DNA of 5,894 bases from an uncultured Oscillospiraceae bacterium (GTDB lineage: Bacteria > Bacillota > Clostridia > Oscillospirales > Ruminococcaceae), in the NCBI GenBank assembly GCA_900543705.1, contig UQSL01000098.1:1-5894 (forward strand), in the 5' to 3' direction. Under the pieces are notes generated by a model. That model was not told where the DNA came from. It saw nothing but the letters and a program-made list of their open reading frames with translations, and searched no databases. Shown here in pieces: positions 1 to 5,871 of the stretch (positions are counted from its first letter, which is position 1; each line of letters starts with the position of its first letter). The translations under genes were made by a program, and so were the position numbers.

Positions 1-98
1 AATACGGGCTATACCGACATATAAGAACTTCTAAAGAGATAATCTAAATTCACCAATAATTTTTTTATTAAATACTCATTAAACACAGCGTTTCTTCC

Positions 99-135
99 AA
101 AAAATGAGGATACATTGCTTTCGCAATATACCCTC
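99..135 (-). terminator. Intrinsic terminator of the rpsB-tsf operon
   Basis: Read on the minus strand, the arm GAGGGTATATTGC, a GAAA tetraloop (GNRA type) and the arm GCAATGTATCCTC form a 13-bp stem whose only non-Watson-Crick pairs are two G-U wobbles; an outer T-A pair extends it to 14. It is followed directly by A and six T residues (104 down to 99). On the plus strand the same two positions would be A-C mismatches and there is no T tract, so it acts in the tsf direction only. It lies about 220 bases past the tsf stop. Confidence 0.9.
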
Positions 136-193
136 AACACTCAATATCATCTGTCCCTTTCTGTTAAATTCTACGCAAACTTTGCTCTTTCTG

Positions 194-239
194 TTTCGTC
201 AAATCATCTGACGAACTTGCTGACGAAACTTTGACGAAA
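194..239. repeat. Cluster of four TGACGAA(A) repeats
   Basis: The heptamer TGACGAA occurs at 209-215, 221-227 and 232-238 in direct orientation (the last two continue as TGACGAAA) and once inverted as TTTCGTCA at 194-201. The direct copies start 12 and 11 bases apart, close to one helical turn. The inverted copy and the first direct copy can also form a 7-bp hairpin with loop 202-208. The last copy overlaps the -35 box of a possible plus-strand promoter. This could be a set of binding sites for a regulator or a chance low-complexity patch; no protein can be named. Confidence 0.5.
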
Positions 240-260
240 ACCTACCCGATATTTTATGAT
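231..260 (+). promoter_or_regulatory. Possible sigma-A promoter antisense to tsf
   Basis: A -35-like TTGACG (231-236) and a -10-like TATGAT (255-260) are separated by 18 bases on the plus strand. Transcription would begin near 267 and run into the 3' end of tsf in antisense. No plus-strand coding sequence follows, so any product would be an antisense or small RNA. The AT-rich setting makes a chance match possible. Confidence 0.3.
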
Positions 261-353
261 AGATTTTAGTAATTTACGAAAGGTTCAAAACTGCCTCAAT
301 CATGCGTAATCACTTAACTTTAAGCACATTTTCAGACTTTATTTTCATTCAGA

Positions 354-1274
354 TTAGTTTCCCATCATGCTGGCAACTTCATCTGCAAAGTTGTCCTCTC
401 TCTTCTCGAGGCCTTCGCCCTTCTCATAACGGACAAAACCAACAATTTTGATGTCGCCGCCGAGCTCTTTTGCGGTGTTCTCGGTATACTTCGCAACGGT
501 GACGTCTCCGTCTTTGATAAACGGCTGTTCCACCAGGCAATTTTCTTTGTAGAACTTGCCGATTCTACCCATAACCATTTTTTCAGCGATGTTTGCGGGT
601 TTACCCTCGTTAATTGCCTGAGCGGTAAGGATTTCTTTCTCCTTCTCGAGAACATCAGCCGGGACATCCTCTTTGGTGGTATAGGTCGGATTGGCAGCAG
701 CGATTTGCATAGCGATATCCTTCGCATAAGCCTTGAACTCGTCTTTGTCAGCGATACCGTTAGAGGTCTCGAATTTTGCGAGAATACCGATTCTTCCGCC
801 GCCATGGATGTAGGTGACTAGGTCGCCTTCCATTCTGGTGAAACGGCGGATTTTCATGTTTTCCCCGATGGTGAGGATCTTCTCGCGGAGCATTTCCTCG
901 ACGGTCTGCTCGCTGCCCACAGCCTTCTCTGCGAGCAAAGCGGCAATGTCAGCCGGATTCTTTTCAATAACCGTGCGTGCACAGGTGTCGACAAATGCCT
1001 GGAAATCTGCATTCTTTGCGACGAAGTCGGTCTCAGAGTTGACTTCGATGATAACACCGCAGTCATTCGCATCATTGATCAGCGCATAGACAAGACCTTC
1101 CGCCGCGATACGGCCAGCCTTCTTTGCAGCCGCGGCAAGTCCCTTTTCACGAAGGAGTTCGATCGCTTTTTCCGCATCGCCGTTTGCCTCGGTCAATGCC
1201 TTTTTGCATTCCATCATTCCGCAACCGGTTCTCTCGCGGAGTGCCTGTACGTCTTTTGCTGTAAAAGCAGCCAT
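354..1274 (-). CDS. tsf: Translation elongation factor Ts (EF-Ts)
   Basis: This cytoplasmic protein is the guanine-nucleotide exchange factor for EF-Tu, releasing GDP so that EF-Tu can be reloaded with GTP. The 306-residue product is full length for the family. The N-terminal UBA-like domain (about 1-55) carries the signature TGCGMMECKKAL at 16-27; family members more often have TGAG, so Cys18 is a mild variant. The hallmark TDFVAKN is at 82-88 and contacts the EF-Tu nucleotide site in known structures. HGGGRIGIL lies near 156-164, and the C-terminal FVRYEKGEGLEKREDNF block is typical of Clostridia. The start is set by AGGAGGA at 1281-1287, seven bases upstream of ATG. It is the second gene of an operon with rpsB, separated by 97 bases containing a hairpin, and the transcript ends at the terminator at 99-135. 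Confidence 0.97.
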   Translation of the reverse strand: MAAFTAKDVQALRERTGCGMMECKKALTEANGDAEKAIELLREKGLAAAAKKAGRIAAEGLVYALINDANDCGVIIEVNSETDFVAKNADFQAFVDTCARTVIEKNPADIAALLAEKAVGSEQTVEEMLREKILTIGENMKIRRFTRMEGDLVTYIHGGGRIGILAKFETSNGIADKDEFKAYAKDIAMQIAAANPTYTTKEDVPADVLEKEKEILTAQAINEGKPANIAEKMVMGRIGKFYKENCLVEQPFIKDGDVTVAKYTENTAKELGGDIKIVGFVRYEKGEGLEKREDNFADEVASMMGN

Positions 1275-1326
1275 TGGTATTCCTCCTAAATTTTATCTCT
1301 ATATATCGTTGTATTCATTTACTCAA

Positions 1327-1357
1327 AGAATGCCCCAACACAAAGCCAGGGCATTCT
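1327..1357 (-). promoter_or_regulatory. Intergenic hairpin between rpsB and tsf
   Basis: On the minus strand AGAATGCCC (1357 down to 1349) pairs perfectly with GGGCATTCT (1335 down to 1327) across a 13-base loop. The following bases are only weakly T-rich (TTGAG), so it is not a full intrinsic terminator. It may give partial termination, or an RNA-processing or stabilising point that sets the S2 to EF-Ts ratio; the sequence alone does not decide. Confidence 0.6.
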
Positions 1358-1371
1358 CTCGTATTCCAGTT

Positions 1372-2106
1372 TTATTCAGCAGCCTCGGTCTCTTCCTCTT
1401 TAGCTGCTTCTTCCTCGGTCTGCATGCCCTGACGTCCTTCGATGATCGCGTTTGCCATCGTGGAGGAAATCAGTTTGACCGCGCGGATTGCGTCGTCGTT
1501 GCCCGGGATAACGTAGTCGATTTCGTCGGGGTCACAGTTGGTGTCGACGATTGCAACGATGGGGATACCAAGCTTCTTTGCTTCCGCTACAGCGATTCTC
1601 TCTTTTCTCGGGTCAACGATGAAGAGTGCGCCCGGGAGTTTGTTCATGGTTTTGATACCGCCCAAGAATTTTTCCAGTTTTTCAATCTCGAGGTTCAGTT
1701 TGACAACTTCCTTCTTCGGAAGGAGATCAAAGGTGCCATCCTCTTCCATCTTGCGCAGCTGCTCAAGACGATCGATTCTGCGGCGGATGGTTTTGAAGTT
1801 GGTCAGCATGCCGCCGAGCCAGCGTGCATTGACATAGTGCGCGCCTGCGCGCTCCGCTTCCTCACGGACGGATTCGCCGGCCTGCTTTTTGGTTCCGACA
1901 AACAGGACGCTCTCACCGTTTGCAGACAGATCACGAATGAACATGTAAGCTTCCTCAAGCTTTTTGACCGTCTTCTGCAGGTCGATAATGTAAATGCCAT
2001 TTCTCTCAGTAAAGATGTACTGAGCCATTTTCGGGTTCCATCTTCTTGTCTGATGTCCGAAATGAACACCTGCTTCAAGAAGCTGCTTCATTGATACTAC
2101 ACCCAT
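1372..2106 (-). CDS. rpsB: 30S ribosomal protein S2
   Basis: S2 is a structural protein of the small ribosomal subunit, bound late in assembly at the head-body junction. The 244-residue product is full length. The N-terminus MGVVSMKQLLEAGVHFGHQT with RRWNPKM and YIFTERNGIYIIDL (about 30-43) is diagnostic. NARWLGGMLTNF lies at 93-104, and the second family signature, around PGALFIVDPRKERIAVAEAK, spans 158-177. The C-terminal 15 residues form the usual acidic Glu/Ala tail. A coiled-coil-like charged insert (about 105-150) matches the S2 helical hairpin. The start ATG is preceded by the strong site TAAGGAGGAAC. The internal Met6 has no ribosome binding site of its own and is not needed. It is the first gene of the rpsB-tsf operon, with its own promoter at 2219-2247 and a leader of about 105 bases. 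Confidence 0.98.
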   Translation of the reverse strand: MGVVSMKQLLEAGVHFGHQTRRWNPKMAQYIFTERNGIYIIDLQKTVKKLEEAYMFIRDLSANGESVLFVGTKKQAGESVREEAERAGAHYVNARWLGGMLTNFKTIRRRIDRLEQLRKMEEDGTFDLLPKKEVVKLNLEIEKLEKFLGGIKTMNKLPGALFIVDPRKERIAVAEAKKLGIPIVAIVDTNCDPDEIDYVIPGNDDAIRAVKLISSTMANAIIEGRQGMQTEEEAAKEEETEAAE

Positions 2107-2212
2107 TTATTGTTCCTCCTTAGGTTTTTCCTCCGCCGGCATTCCCTGTCGAGCGACCGTGTCCGATACCCGGGCACGCACCTGCTACAGCATGCACAGC
2201 GTGTGTTTTTTC
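2107..2212 (-). promoter_or_regulatory. rpsB 5' leader with possible alternative folds
   Basis: From the expected transcription start near 2212 to the rpsB ATG there are about 105 untranslated bases. Two helices can be drawn on the minus strand. One pairs GCATGC (2195-2190) with GCGTGC (2179-2174), including one wobble. The other pairs GCC-GGTAT (2175-2166, with a two-base bulge) with ATGCCGGC (2142-2135), enclosing a small GTC/GAC stem. They share bases 2174-2175 and so cannot both form fully. Autoregulation by S2 binding its own leader is known in other bacteria, but this sequence was not matched to a named leader family. The fold is a hand reading. Confidence 0.35.
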
Positions 2213-2218
2213 CATAAA

Positions 2219-2247
2219 AGGATATCACAAAATTAGCGATTTGGCAA
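2219..2247 (-). promoter_or_regulatory. Sigma-A promoter of rpsB-tsf
   Basis: On the minus strand a -35 box TTGCCA (2247-2242) and a -10 box TATCCT (2224-2219) are separated by exactly 17 bases. Transcription should start near 2212. The -35 box begins only 15 bases past the ylmC stop codon, so the rpsB operon has its own promoter, although readthrough from ylmC is also possible. Confidence 0.75.
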
Positions 2248-2274
2248 GCTTTTTTTGGTTTTTATCCAAAAAGC
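2248..2274. repeat. AT-rich inverted repeat at the ylmC stop codon
   Basis: GCTTTTTTTGG (2248-2258) and CCAAAAAGC (2266-2274) can pair around a 7-base loop that includes the ylmC stop codon. In the ylmC direction the stem is followed by TTGCCAAATC rather than a T tract, so it is not a standard intrinsic terminator. It may weakly slow polymerase or protect the 3' end. It directly abuts the rpsB -35 box. Confidence 0.4.
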
Positions 2275-2552
2275 CATTCCATAAATTTATTTTTCCGCCT
2301 TGCCCTGCCCCGGCAGGGCTCACAGTTGACTAAAATCGTGTCCTCACCAATGACGTTGATGTTGCGCCACGGGATGATGATGTCATCCTCCCTGCCAAGC
2401 AGTCCGAAGCATTTCAGCCTCCCAAAGACGACCAGGGCAATCACCTGGGCGCATTTTGTGTCGACCTCAACGTCGCAGACGCAGCCCAGACAGGTTCCGT
2501 CCCTAACATTGATGACCTGTTTGCAGCAAAGTTCCTTAAATCTGCAGTTCAT
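2262..2552 (-). CDS. YlmC/YmxH-family PRC-barrel sporulation protein
   Basis: A 96-residue PRC-barrel-like protein of the YlmC/YmxH group, found in endospore-forming Firmicutes; the molecular function of the family is not established. The family pattern is visible: CKQVINVRDGTCLGCVCDVEVD (about 10-31), where the usual motif is EVINxxDGxxLGxVxDxExD, then a hydrophobic strand IALVVFG (38-44), FGLLGREDDIIIPW (49-62) and INVIGEDTILV (65-75), ending in a basic tail. ATG at 2552 is chosen because GGGGGAAG lies just upstream; an in-frame ATG seven codons earlier overlaps that site and lacks one of its own. It has ten cysteines in 96 residues, including a CxxCxC at 21-26 and CEPC at 77-80, more than is usual for this group. 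It lies between a MazG-like pseudogene and the rpsB promoter. No separate promoter was found, so it may be read from the exporter operon. Confidence 0.88.
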   Translation of the reverse strand: MNCRFKELCCKQVINVRDGTCLGCVCDVEVDTKCAQVIALVVFGRLKCFGLLGREDDIIIPWRNINVIGEDTILVNCEPCRGRARRKNKFMEWLFG

Positions 2553-2582
2553 GGCACTTCCCCCTTTATACACTCATTGTAT

Positions 2583-2877
2583 TCACGGGGAGATGTCCGT
2601 CATTCCCGCCTGCCCTATCAGCAACCGGCTTTGACTTTCACGCCAATTTTTGAGTTGCATTTTCCGCTTTCCCGCTCCAGATCAACATCCAGAATTTCCG
2701 CACTCCCAGCAGGAAGATGGCGGCATCCGCCAGTTCTTCTCCCCCAGGTCGTCCTTTTGCTTGTTCCAGGAATCAAACGACTCGGTCAGTTTCCCATGCG
2801 TCCTGCTATTGTATGTTAAAGCCTTTGTCAAGCTTATTTTAATAAACCTGTCTGTGCAACTCTTTGAGCTCTACCAT
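2583..2877 (-). pseudogene. Decayed MazG-like nucleotide pyrophosphohydrolase
   Basis: No single frame is open here, but successive frames give the pieces of one small MazG-like protein in the right order. From ATG at 2877 the reading is MVELKELHRQVY, stop (TAA, 2839-2841), NKLDKGFNIQ. A few residues are missing, then HGKLTESFDSWNKQKDDLG (2798-2742), next frame GEELADAAIFLLG (2742-2704), next frame AEILDVDLERE (2701-2669), last frame RKMQLKNWRESQSRL, ending at TGA 2583-2585. E-E-L-A-D-x-A is the metal-binding helix motif of MazG-type enzymes, which hydrolyse (d)NTPs to monophosphate and pyrophosphate. The lesions are a probable CAA-to-TAA change, a small deletion, a frame change at the G run 2741-2745, and single-base losses near 2702 and 2668. 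It starts 33 bases after the exporter permease, so it was probably the third gene of that transcript. Identification rests on recalled family sequence. Confidence 0.8.
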
Positions 2878-2910
2878 CCTGTGGCACCCTTTCGCTGTTT
2901 GATACCTTCC

Positions 2911-4500
2911 TTACCGCTTGTTGAGTTCAAGATTATCAAGCACATTACGGCACAAAAACAGCAGCAATATACTCAACAGTAAGTTGAATACTACTGTGCC
3001 GAACATCCCTGCAGCAATCTGGATAGCCGCGGATACCGGCAAAACAATGCTAATCAGGATTCCGCCGATAATACCCGGCAGACAGATGAGAATCATAAAG
3101 AAAAAGTACAAAAACATCAACAGCCCTTTGCTCACAATGCTTCCGAACAGCCGCTGGCTGAGGATGTTGCCCGCCATGAAGACCATGCCGAAGCCGAACC
3201 GTGCGAGAACCGCTGCCGCAATCTCAATCGGAGAAGCGCCGATAATCACGCCAATAATCAGCATCGTGACGACCGCATCCACCGCTACCTTGCAGATATT
3301 CTCTGCGCACAGGCGCACAAGCTTGGAAAACGGACGCTCCGGAATCAGATAGACATAATGCATGCCGAGCTCCCGCAGCCAGCGTCCGGTCGCGCTCGTA
3401 AACAGCTGGAAATAAGTAAACATCGAAAAGATGCCGATTATCCCGAAGTCTTTCATGAAAAAGGCCATAACCCCGCCAATCAAAAGGAAGAGCAGAGACA
3501 TCCGGTCAAAGAAGAACATGCCTGCACGCCGGTTTTCCAGCATGTGCTTATAGTAGAATACGCCCGCACCCAGCCCTTTCTTGATCCCGGTCGTCCCGCG
3601 CTTAACCTTGCCGGTCAGGCTGAGGCTGTTTTCCAGAATTTTGCCATCCTTGGCCGCCTGCTGCTGCGCATAGGTCGTCTCGGTCGCCTGCAAAACGTCC
3701 TCATAGTAATCGGACTGCAGTTTGGTTATCAGTAAAACCATCCCCGCAATGTAAGCGAGCATCAGGCCGAGGAAAACAAAAATCATCCCGGTATTCCCGG
3801 TCAGCGCCATGTAGGCAAAGGACTTCGCCCAGCCGAGCACCGGATAATAGGAGACGAGTGGAGAAGCCGCTCCCTGCGCCAAGCTTCCGAGTACGTTGGT
3901 AAAACCGTTTTTCATAAACGGAATCGCCACCGCCACGACCAGCAGGCCGACAAAAGCATACAGGCACAGGCGCAGCGCCCGTTTTCTCGCCGGATTGCCG
4001 TTGACAAAGATATAAATCACCATTGCCGTGATTTCCGCACAGAAATAGGTGATACCATATCCAAAAAACAGCAAAAACAGTTGCGGCAGGTTGACCCCAT
4101 AGGTGTTGTGCAAAATCCCGTACTCAAAGAAGATGAAAAAGCCGACATACAGCGTCATGCCAACCCGGCGGATCAGGCCGTAAAACAAAATGCGTTTGGG
4201 GCGAATCGGGGCGGAGAACAAAAAGTTTACATCCGCCATGGTGAAAAAGGTCGCCCCGGAGAAAAACCCTTTGAACACATCTACGACAAAATTCATCCCG
4301 TAAAAGGCAAGGACAATCAGGCCGAGCTCCTCCATCGGCCTGGGCTCCCAGCCTGCACCAGTATCCTGATTACCGGTGACGACCAGTATGACCATCAGCG
4401 AAATCAAAAGTAGATAGGCAATCAGCTTGGAAGGATGGTTTTTCAATTCCTTCAGCTTGTTTTTGAAGGTGGTGACTGTCAGGTAGCGTAGCGCACTCAT
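2911..4500 (-). CDS. ABC exporter permease, putative ABC exporter family
   Basis: A 529-residue integral membrane subunit resembling the Firmicutes 'putative ABC exporter' family, partner of the ATPase encoded just upstream. Hydrophobic segments can be seen at about 26-43, 59-79, 104-128, 139-165, 177-196, 236-258, 331-349, 352-369, 403-422, 425-446, 457-490 (probably two) and 491-516, giving roughly 12 helices in two halves. These are split by a polar region (260-325) rich in Gln, Lys and Gly that should face the cytoplasm. The phrases FLFSAPIRPKRILFYG (93-108) and YLIPERPFSKL (384-394) occupy equivalent places in the two halves and probably form the coupling helices; both are typical of this family. 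The substrate is unknown. The start ATG overlaps the ATPase stop (ATGA) and has AGGAGGAA at 4506-4513, so the two are translationally coupled. No terminator follows before the MazG-like pseudogene. Confidence 0.9.
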   Translation of the reverse strand: MSALRYLTVTTFKNKLKELKNHPSKLIAYLLLISLMVILVVTGNQDTGAGWEPRPMEELGLIVLAFYGMNFVVDVFKGFFSGATFFTMADVNFLFSAPIRPKRILFYGLIRRVGMTLYVGFFIFFEYGILHNTYGVNLPQLFLLFFGYGITYFCAEITAMVIYIFVNGNPARKRALRLCLYAFVGLLVVAVAIPFMKNGFTNVLGSLAQGAASPLVSYYPVLGWAKSFAYMALTGNTGMIFVFLGLMLAYIAGMVLLITKLQSDYYEDVLQATETTYAQQQAAKDGKILENSLSLTGKVKRGTTGIKKGLGAGVFYYKHMLENRRAGMFFFDRMSLLFLLIGGVMAFFMKDFGIIGIFSMFTYFQLFTSATGRWLRELGMHYVYLIPERPFSKLVRLCAENICKVAVDAVVTMLIIGVIIGASPIEIAAAVLARFGFGMVFMAGNILSQRLFGSIVSKGLLMFLYFFFMILICLPGIIGGILISIVLPVSAAIQIAAGMFGTVVFNLLLSILLLFLCRNVLDNLELNKR

Positions 4501-5207
4501 GCTCGTTCCTCCTGCCCTTCTGTGATGGAAAAGAATAAATCTTCCAGGCTCTCCCCCGACTGCTCGATCTGGGTGCGGTAACGCGTCGCGGCAAATTCGC
4601 CGTTCATCATGATGTGCGCGACATCCCAGTAATCCTCCACGCTGTCGATCATATGAGTACTGATGAGCACCGAAGCGCCGGAGTCCCGAAGCTCCCGGAA
4701 CAGTTCCTTGAGCTGCTTGATGGCATGCGGGTCGAGACCAACCATCGGCTCGTCGAAGATAATGACCTTAGGGTGGTGCAGCAGTGCACAGCAAATGCTC
4801 AACTTCTGCTGCATGCCCTTGGAAAGCTCTTTTCCCAGCTTTTCGCGTTTGTTATCGAGCTCAAAACGGGTGAGCAGGCGATTCGCTTCCTCCTGCCAGT
4901 TTTCAAGCTTATAGGCACGCCCGATAAATTCAAGATGCTCCTCCACCGTCAGCAGACTATAAACTGCAGGCATCTCCGGCACGTAGCCGAGCATACGCTT
5001 TGCCTCTACACTTTTATTGGGATACCCGCCAATGGTAATCTCCCCTTCAAAACGGAGTAAGCCGGTGATACATTTGATAATCGTCGATTTCCCCGCGCCG
5101 TTGGGCCCGAGCAAAATCGCAATCTGCCCGTCTCCCACTGACAGGCTGATATCGTTATTGGCCAGCATACTGCCATAGCGTTTGGTTACATTCTTTACTT
5201 CAAACAT
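4497..5207 (-). CDS. ABC transporter ATP-binding protein
   Basis: A 236-residue single nucleotide-binding domain that energises the adjacent permease. In order: Walker A GPNGAGKST at 34-42; Q-loop region GYVPE at 74-78, with Glu in place of the usual Gln; signature LSKGM at 128-132 in place of LSGGQ; Walker B VIIFDEP at 148-154 with catalytic Glu153; D-loop GLD at 157-159; switch His185 in LISTH. The Glu Q-loop and LSKGM signature are common in this class of Firmicutes drug/peptide-type exporter ATPases, so the enzyme should be active. The C-terminal 40 residues are a short extension after the H-loop without a recognised domain. The ribosome binding site is only moderate (AGGGAG, 5217-5212). 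The gene is first in its operon, behind the promoter at 5256-5284. No GntR/YtrA-type regulator gene, often found beside such pairs, is present in the window. Confidence 0.95.
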   Translation of the reverse strand: MFEVKNVTKRYGSMLANNDISLSVGDGQIAILLGPNGAGKSTIIKCITGLLRFEGEITIGGYPNKSVEAKRMLGYVPEMPAVYSLLTVEEHLEFIGRAYKLENWQEEANRLLTRFELDNKREKLGKELSKGMQQKLSICCALLHHPKVIIFDEPMVGLDPHAIKQLKELFRELRDSGASVLISTHMIDSVEDYWDVAHIMMNGEFAATRYRTQIEQSGESLEDLFFSITEGQEERA

Positions 5208-5234
5208 GCCGCTCCCTACCCTCTTCCAGAATCT

Positions 5235-5266
5235 GAGTTAACTCTATTGGTTTGAATGATATATCA
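5235..5266. promoter_or_regulatory. Two 10-bp palindromes at the exporter promoter
   Basis: TGATATATCA (5257-5266) is a perfect palindrome overlapping the -10 box, and GAGTTAACTC (5235-5244) is a second perfect palindrome covering about +5 to +14 of the expected transcript. Their centres are 22 bases apart, about two helical turns. Their placement suits a repressor operator, but the two are different sequences and the first is simple AT-rich DNA, so a single regulator binding both is not implied. Confidence 0.4.
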
Positions 5267-5284
5267 AAGTACGATATAAGTCAA
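5256..5284 (-). promoter_or_regulatory. Sigma-A promoter of the ABC exporter operon
   Basis: On the minus strand the -35 box TTGACT (5284-5279) and -10 box TATCAT (5261-5256) are separated by exactly 17 bases. Upstream of the -35 box, about 5286-5310 is almost pure A/T and could act as an UP element. The start of transcription should be near 5249, giving a leader of about 41 bases before the ATPase gene. Confidence 0.82.
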
Positions 5285-5432
5285 GAAATTTTAAAATATC
5301 TTAAACTTTCTAAAAGGGTATCCGACTTTTTTCATAAAAATTCCCGCACCGGTCTGTTAATTGCGTTCTTTTTTAATCAATCATAACCTGCCGGGATTGA
5401 CTTTTTGGTCGCTGTTACAAAGAGTGATACAA

Positions 5433-5758
5433 ATGGAAAAATCGGAGCGGCACGCTCAAACGGGATTATCTGCATCGTCCCCTGCTCGGCGGAATCTGCT
5501 GTATCCGCAATACTGAAAACGGCAGATACTATTTGACCAGGGAACAGAATCCGGAAGGCTCCAAAAACCGCTTTTCTTTTTATATGATGACCGGCGAATG
5601 TCCGCATTTCAAGCTCAAAGGAGACTGGGAGAAGTACGGTTCGTCCGCTTTTGTCTGAGATCCTCGAAACGCTGGAGCAAAAGCCCGAACAGACCGGAGA
5701 GGAATTTCTTGAAGAGCTCGGTGTGCTCTATAATCTGACTGTCGAAAAAGTCCGATAG
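5433..5758 (+). pseudogene. Frameshifted GIY-YIG-family nuclease remnant
   Basis: Three frames join to give a small protein of the GIY-YIG-like type common in Clostridia. ATG at 5433 opens one frame. If the A run at 5437-5441 had four instead of five bases, it would read MENRSGTLKRDYLHRP and continue into LLGGICCIRNTENGRYYL, EGSKNRFSFYMMTGECPHFK and LKGDWEKYGSSAFV, stopping at TGA 5656-5658. The next frame from 5657 gives EILETLEQKPEQTGEEFLEE and ends at TAG 5756-5758. The family reads AF-x-FE-x-LE at this junction, which points to a two-base loss there. About 108 residues are accounted for, the usual size. GIY-YIG domains are DNA endonuclease folds; in this small group the function is not known. 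It diverges from the exporter operon. No convincing promoter precedes it, and the start has only a poor ribosome binding site. Confidence 0.75.
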
Positions 5759-5826
5759 AACTCCGGCATTGATTGGAGCGGGGCTTCCCCCGTACGATTC
5801 CTGTCCGAATCAGCATAGAAATCATA

Positions 5827-5871
5827 ACCCCACGCGAAGCGTGGGGTATGAACAACGGCCCCATAGGGGCC
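5827..5871. repeat. Double-hairpin palindromic element
   Basis: ACCCCACGC and GCGTGGGGT (5827-5835 and 5839-5847) form a perfect 9-bp stem around GAA. Ten bases later-on, GGCCCC and GGGGCC (5857-5862 and 5866-5871) form a perfect 6-bp stem around ATA. Neither is followed by a T tract on either strand, so they are not plain terminators. Paired short GC-rich hairpins of this kind occur as dispersed REP-like repeats and as subterminal structures of IS200/IS605 transposons; either would fit. On the minus strand TATAAT (5877-5872) lies just outside the second hairpin, with any -35 box falling beyond the window. Confidence 0.55.

Larger units (their letters stand above)
1..353. other. Gene-free spacer downstream of tsf
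   Basis: This stretch has no credible coding sequence on either strand. From left to right it holds an AT-rich segment (1-98) in which no motif could be assigned, the intrinsic terminator of the rpsB-tsf transcript (99-135), a quiet stretch, a cluster of TGACGAA repeats (194-239), a possible plus-strand promoter (231-260), and AT-rich sequence up to the tsf stop codon. About 218 bases lie between the tsf stop and the terminator stem, so the tsf mRNA has a long 3' untranslated region that contains the repeats. No pyrH or frr gene, the frequent followers of tsf, appears here. Confidence 0.7.

Noticed and set aside
1204..2094. Long plus-strand open frame of 296 codons opposite rpsB
   Set aside because: It is the antisense shadow of rpsB and the rpsB-tsf spacer; the minus-strand frame is unmistakably S2, and the plus frame has no ribosome binding site or recognisable protein.
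2248..2274. Inverted repeat at the end of ylmC as an intrinsic terminator
   Set aside because: The stem is AT-rich and no T tract follows it in the ylmC direction, so it is listed only as a repeat.
2801..2831. Consensus -35 box TTGACA on the minus strand, possibly a promoter for ylmC
   Set aside because: The nearest good -10 (TACAAT) is only 12 bases away and the sequence at 17 bases (TAGCAG) is poor. The hexamer is part of the Leu-Asp-Lys codons of the MazG-like pseudogene.
4974..4988. Glu instead of Gln in the ATPase Q-loop as a sign of an inactive ATPase
   Set aside because: Walker A, Walker B Glu153 and His185 are intact, and a Glu at this place is common in this group of Firmicutes exporter ATPases.
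5397..5430. TTGACT at 5397-5402 as a promoter for the GIY-YIG-like remnant
   Set aside because: No -10-like hexamer lies 16-18 bases downstream; the nearest AT-rich candidates are 13 or 22 bases away.
5779..5792. Small hairpin CGGGG-CTTC-CCCCG after the GIY-YIG-like remnant as its terminator
   Set aside because: The stem is only five base pairs and is followed by TACGATTCC, not a T tract.
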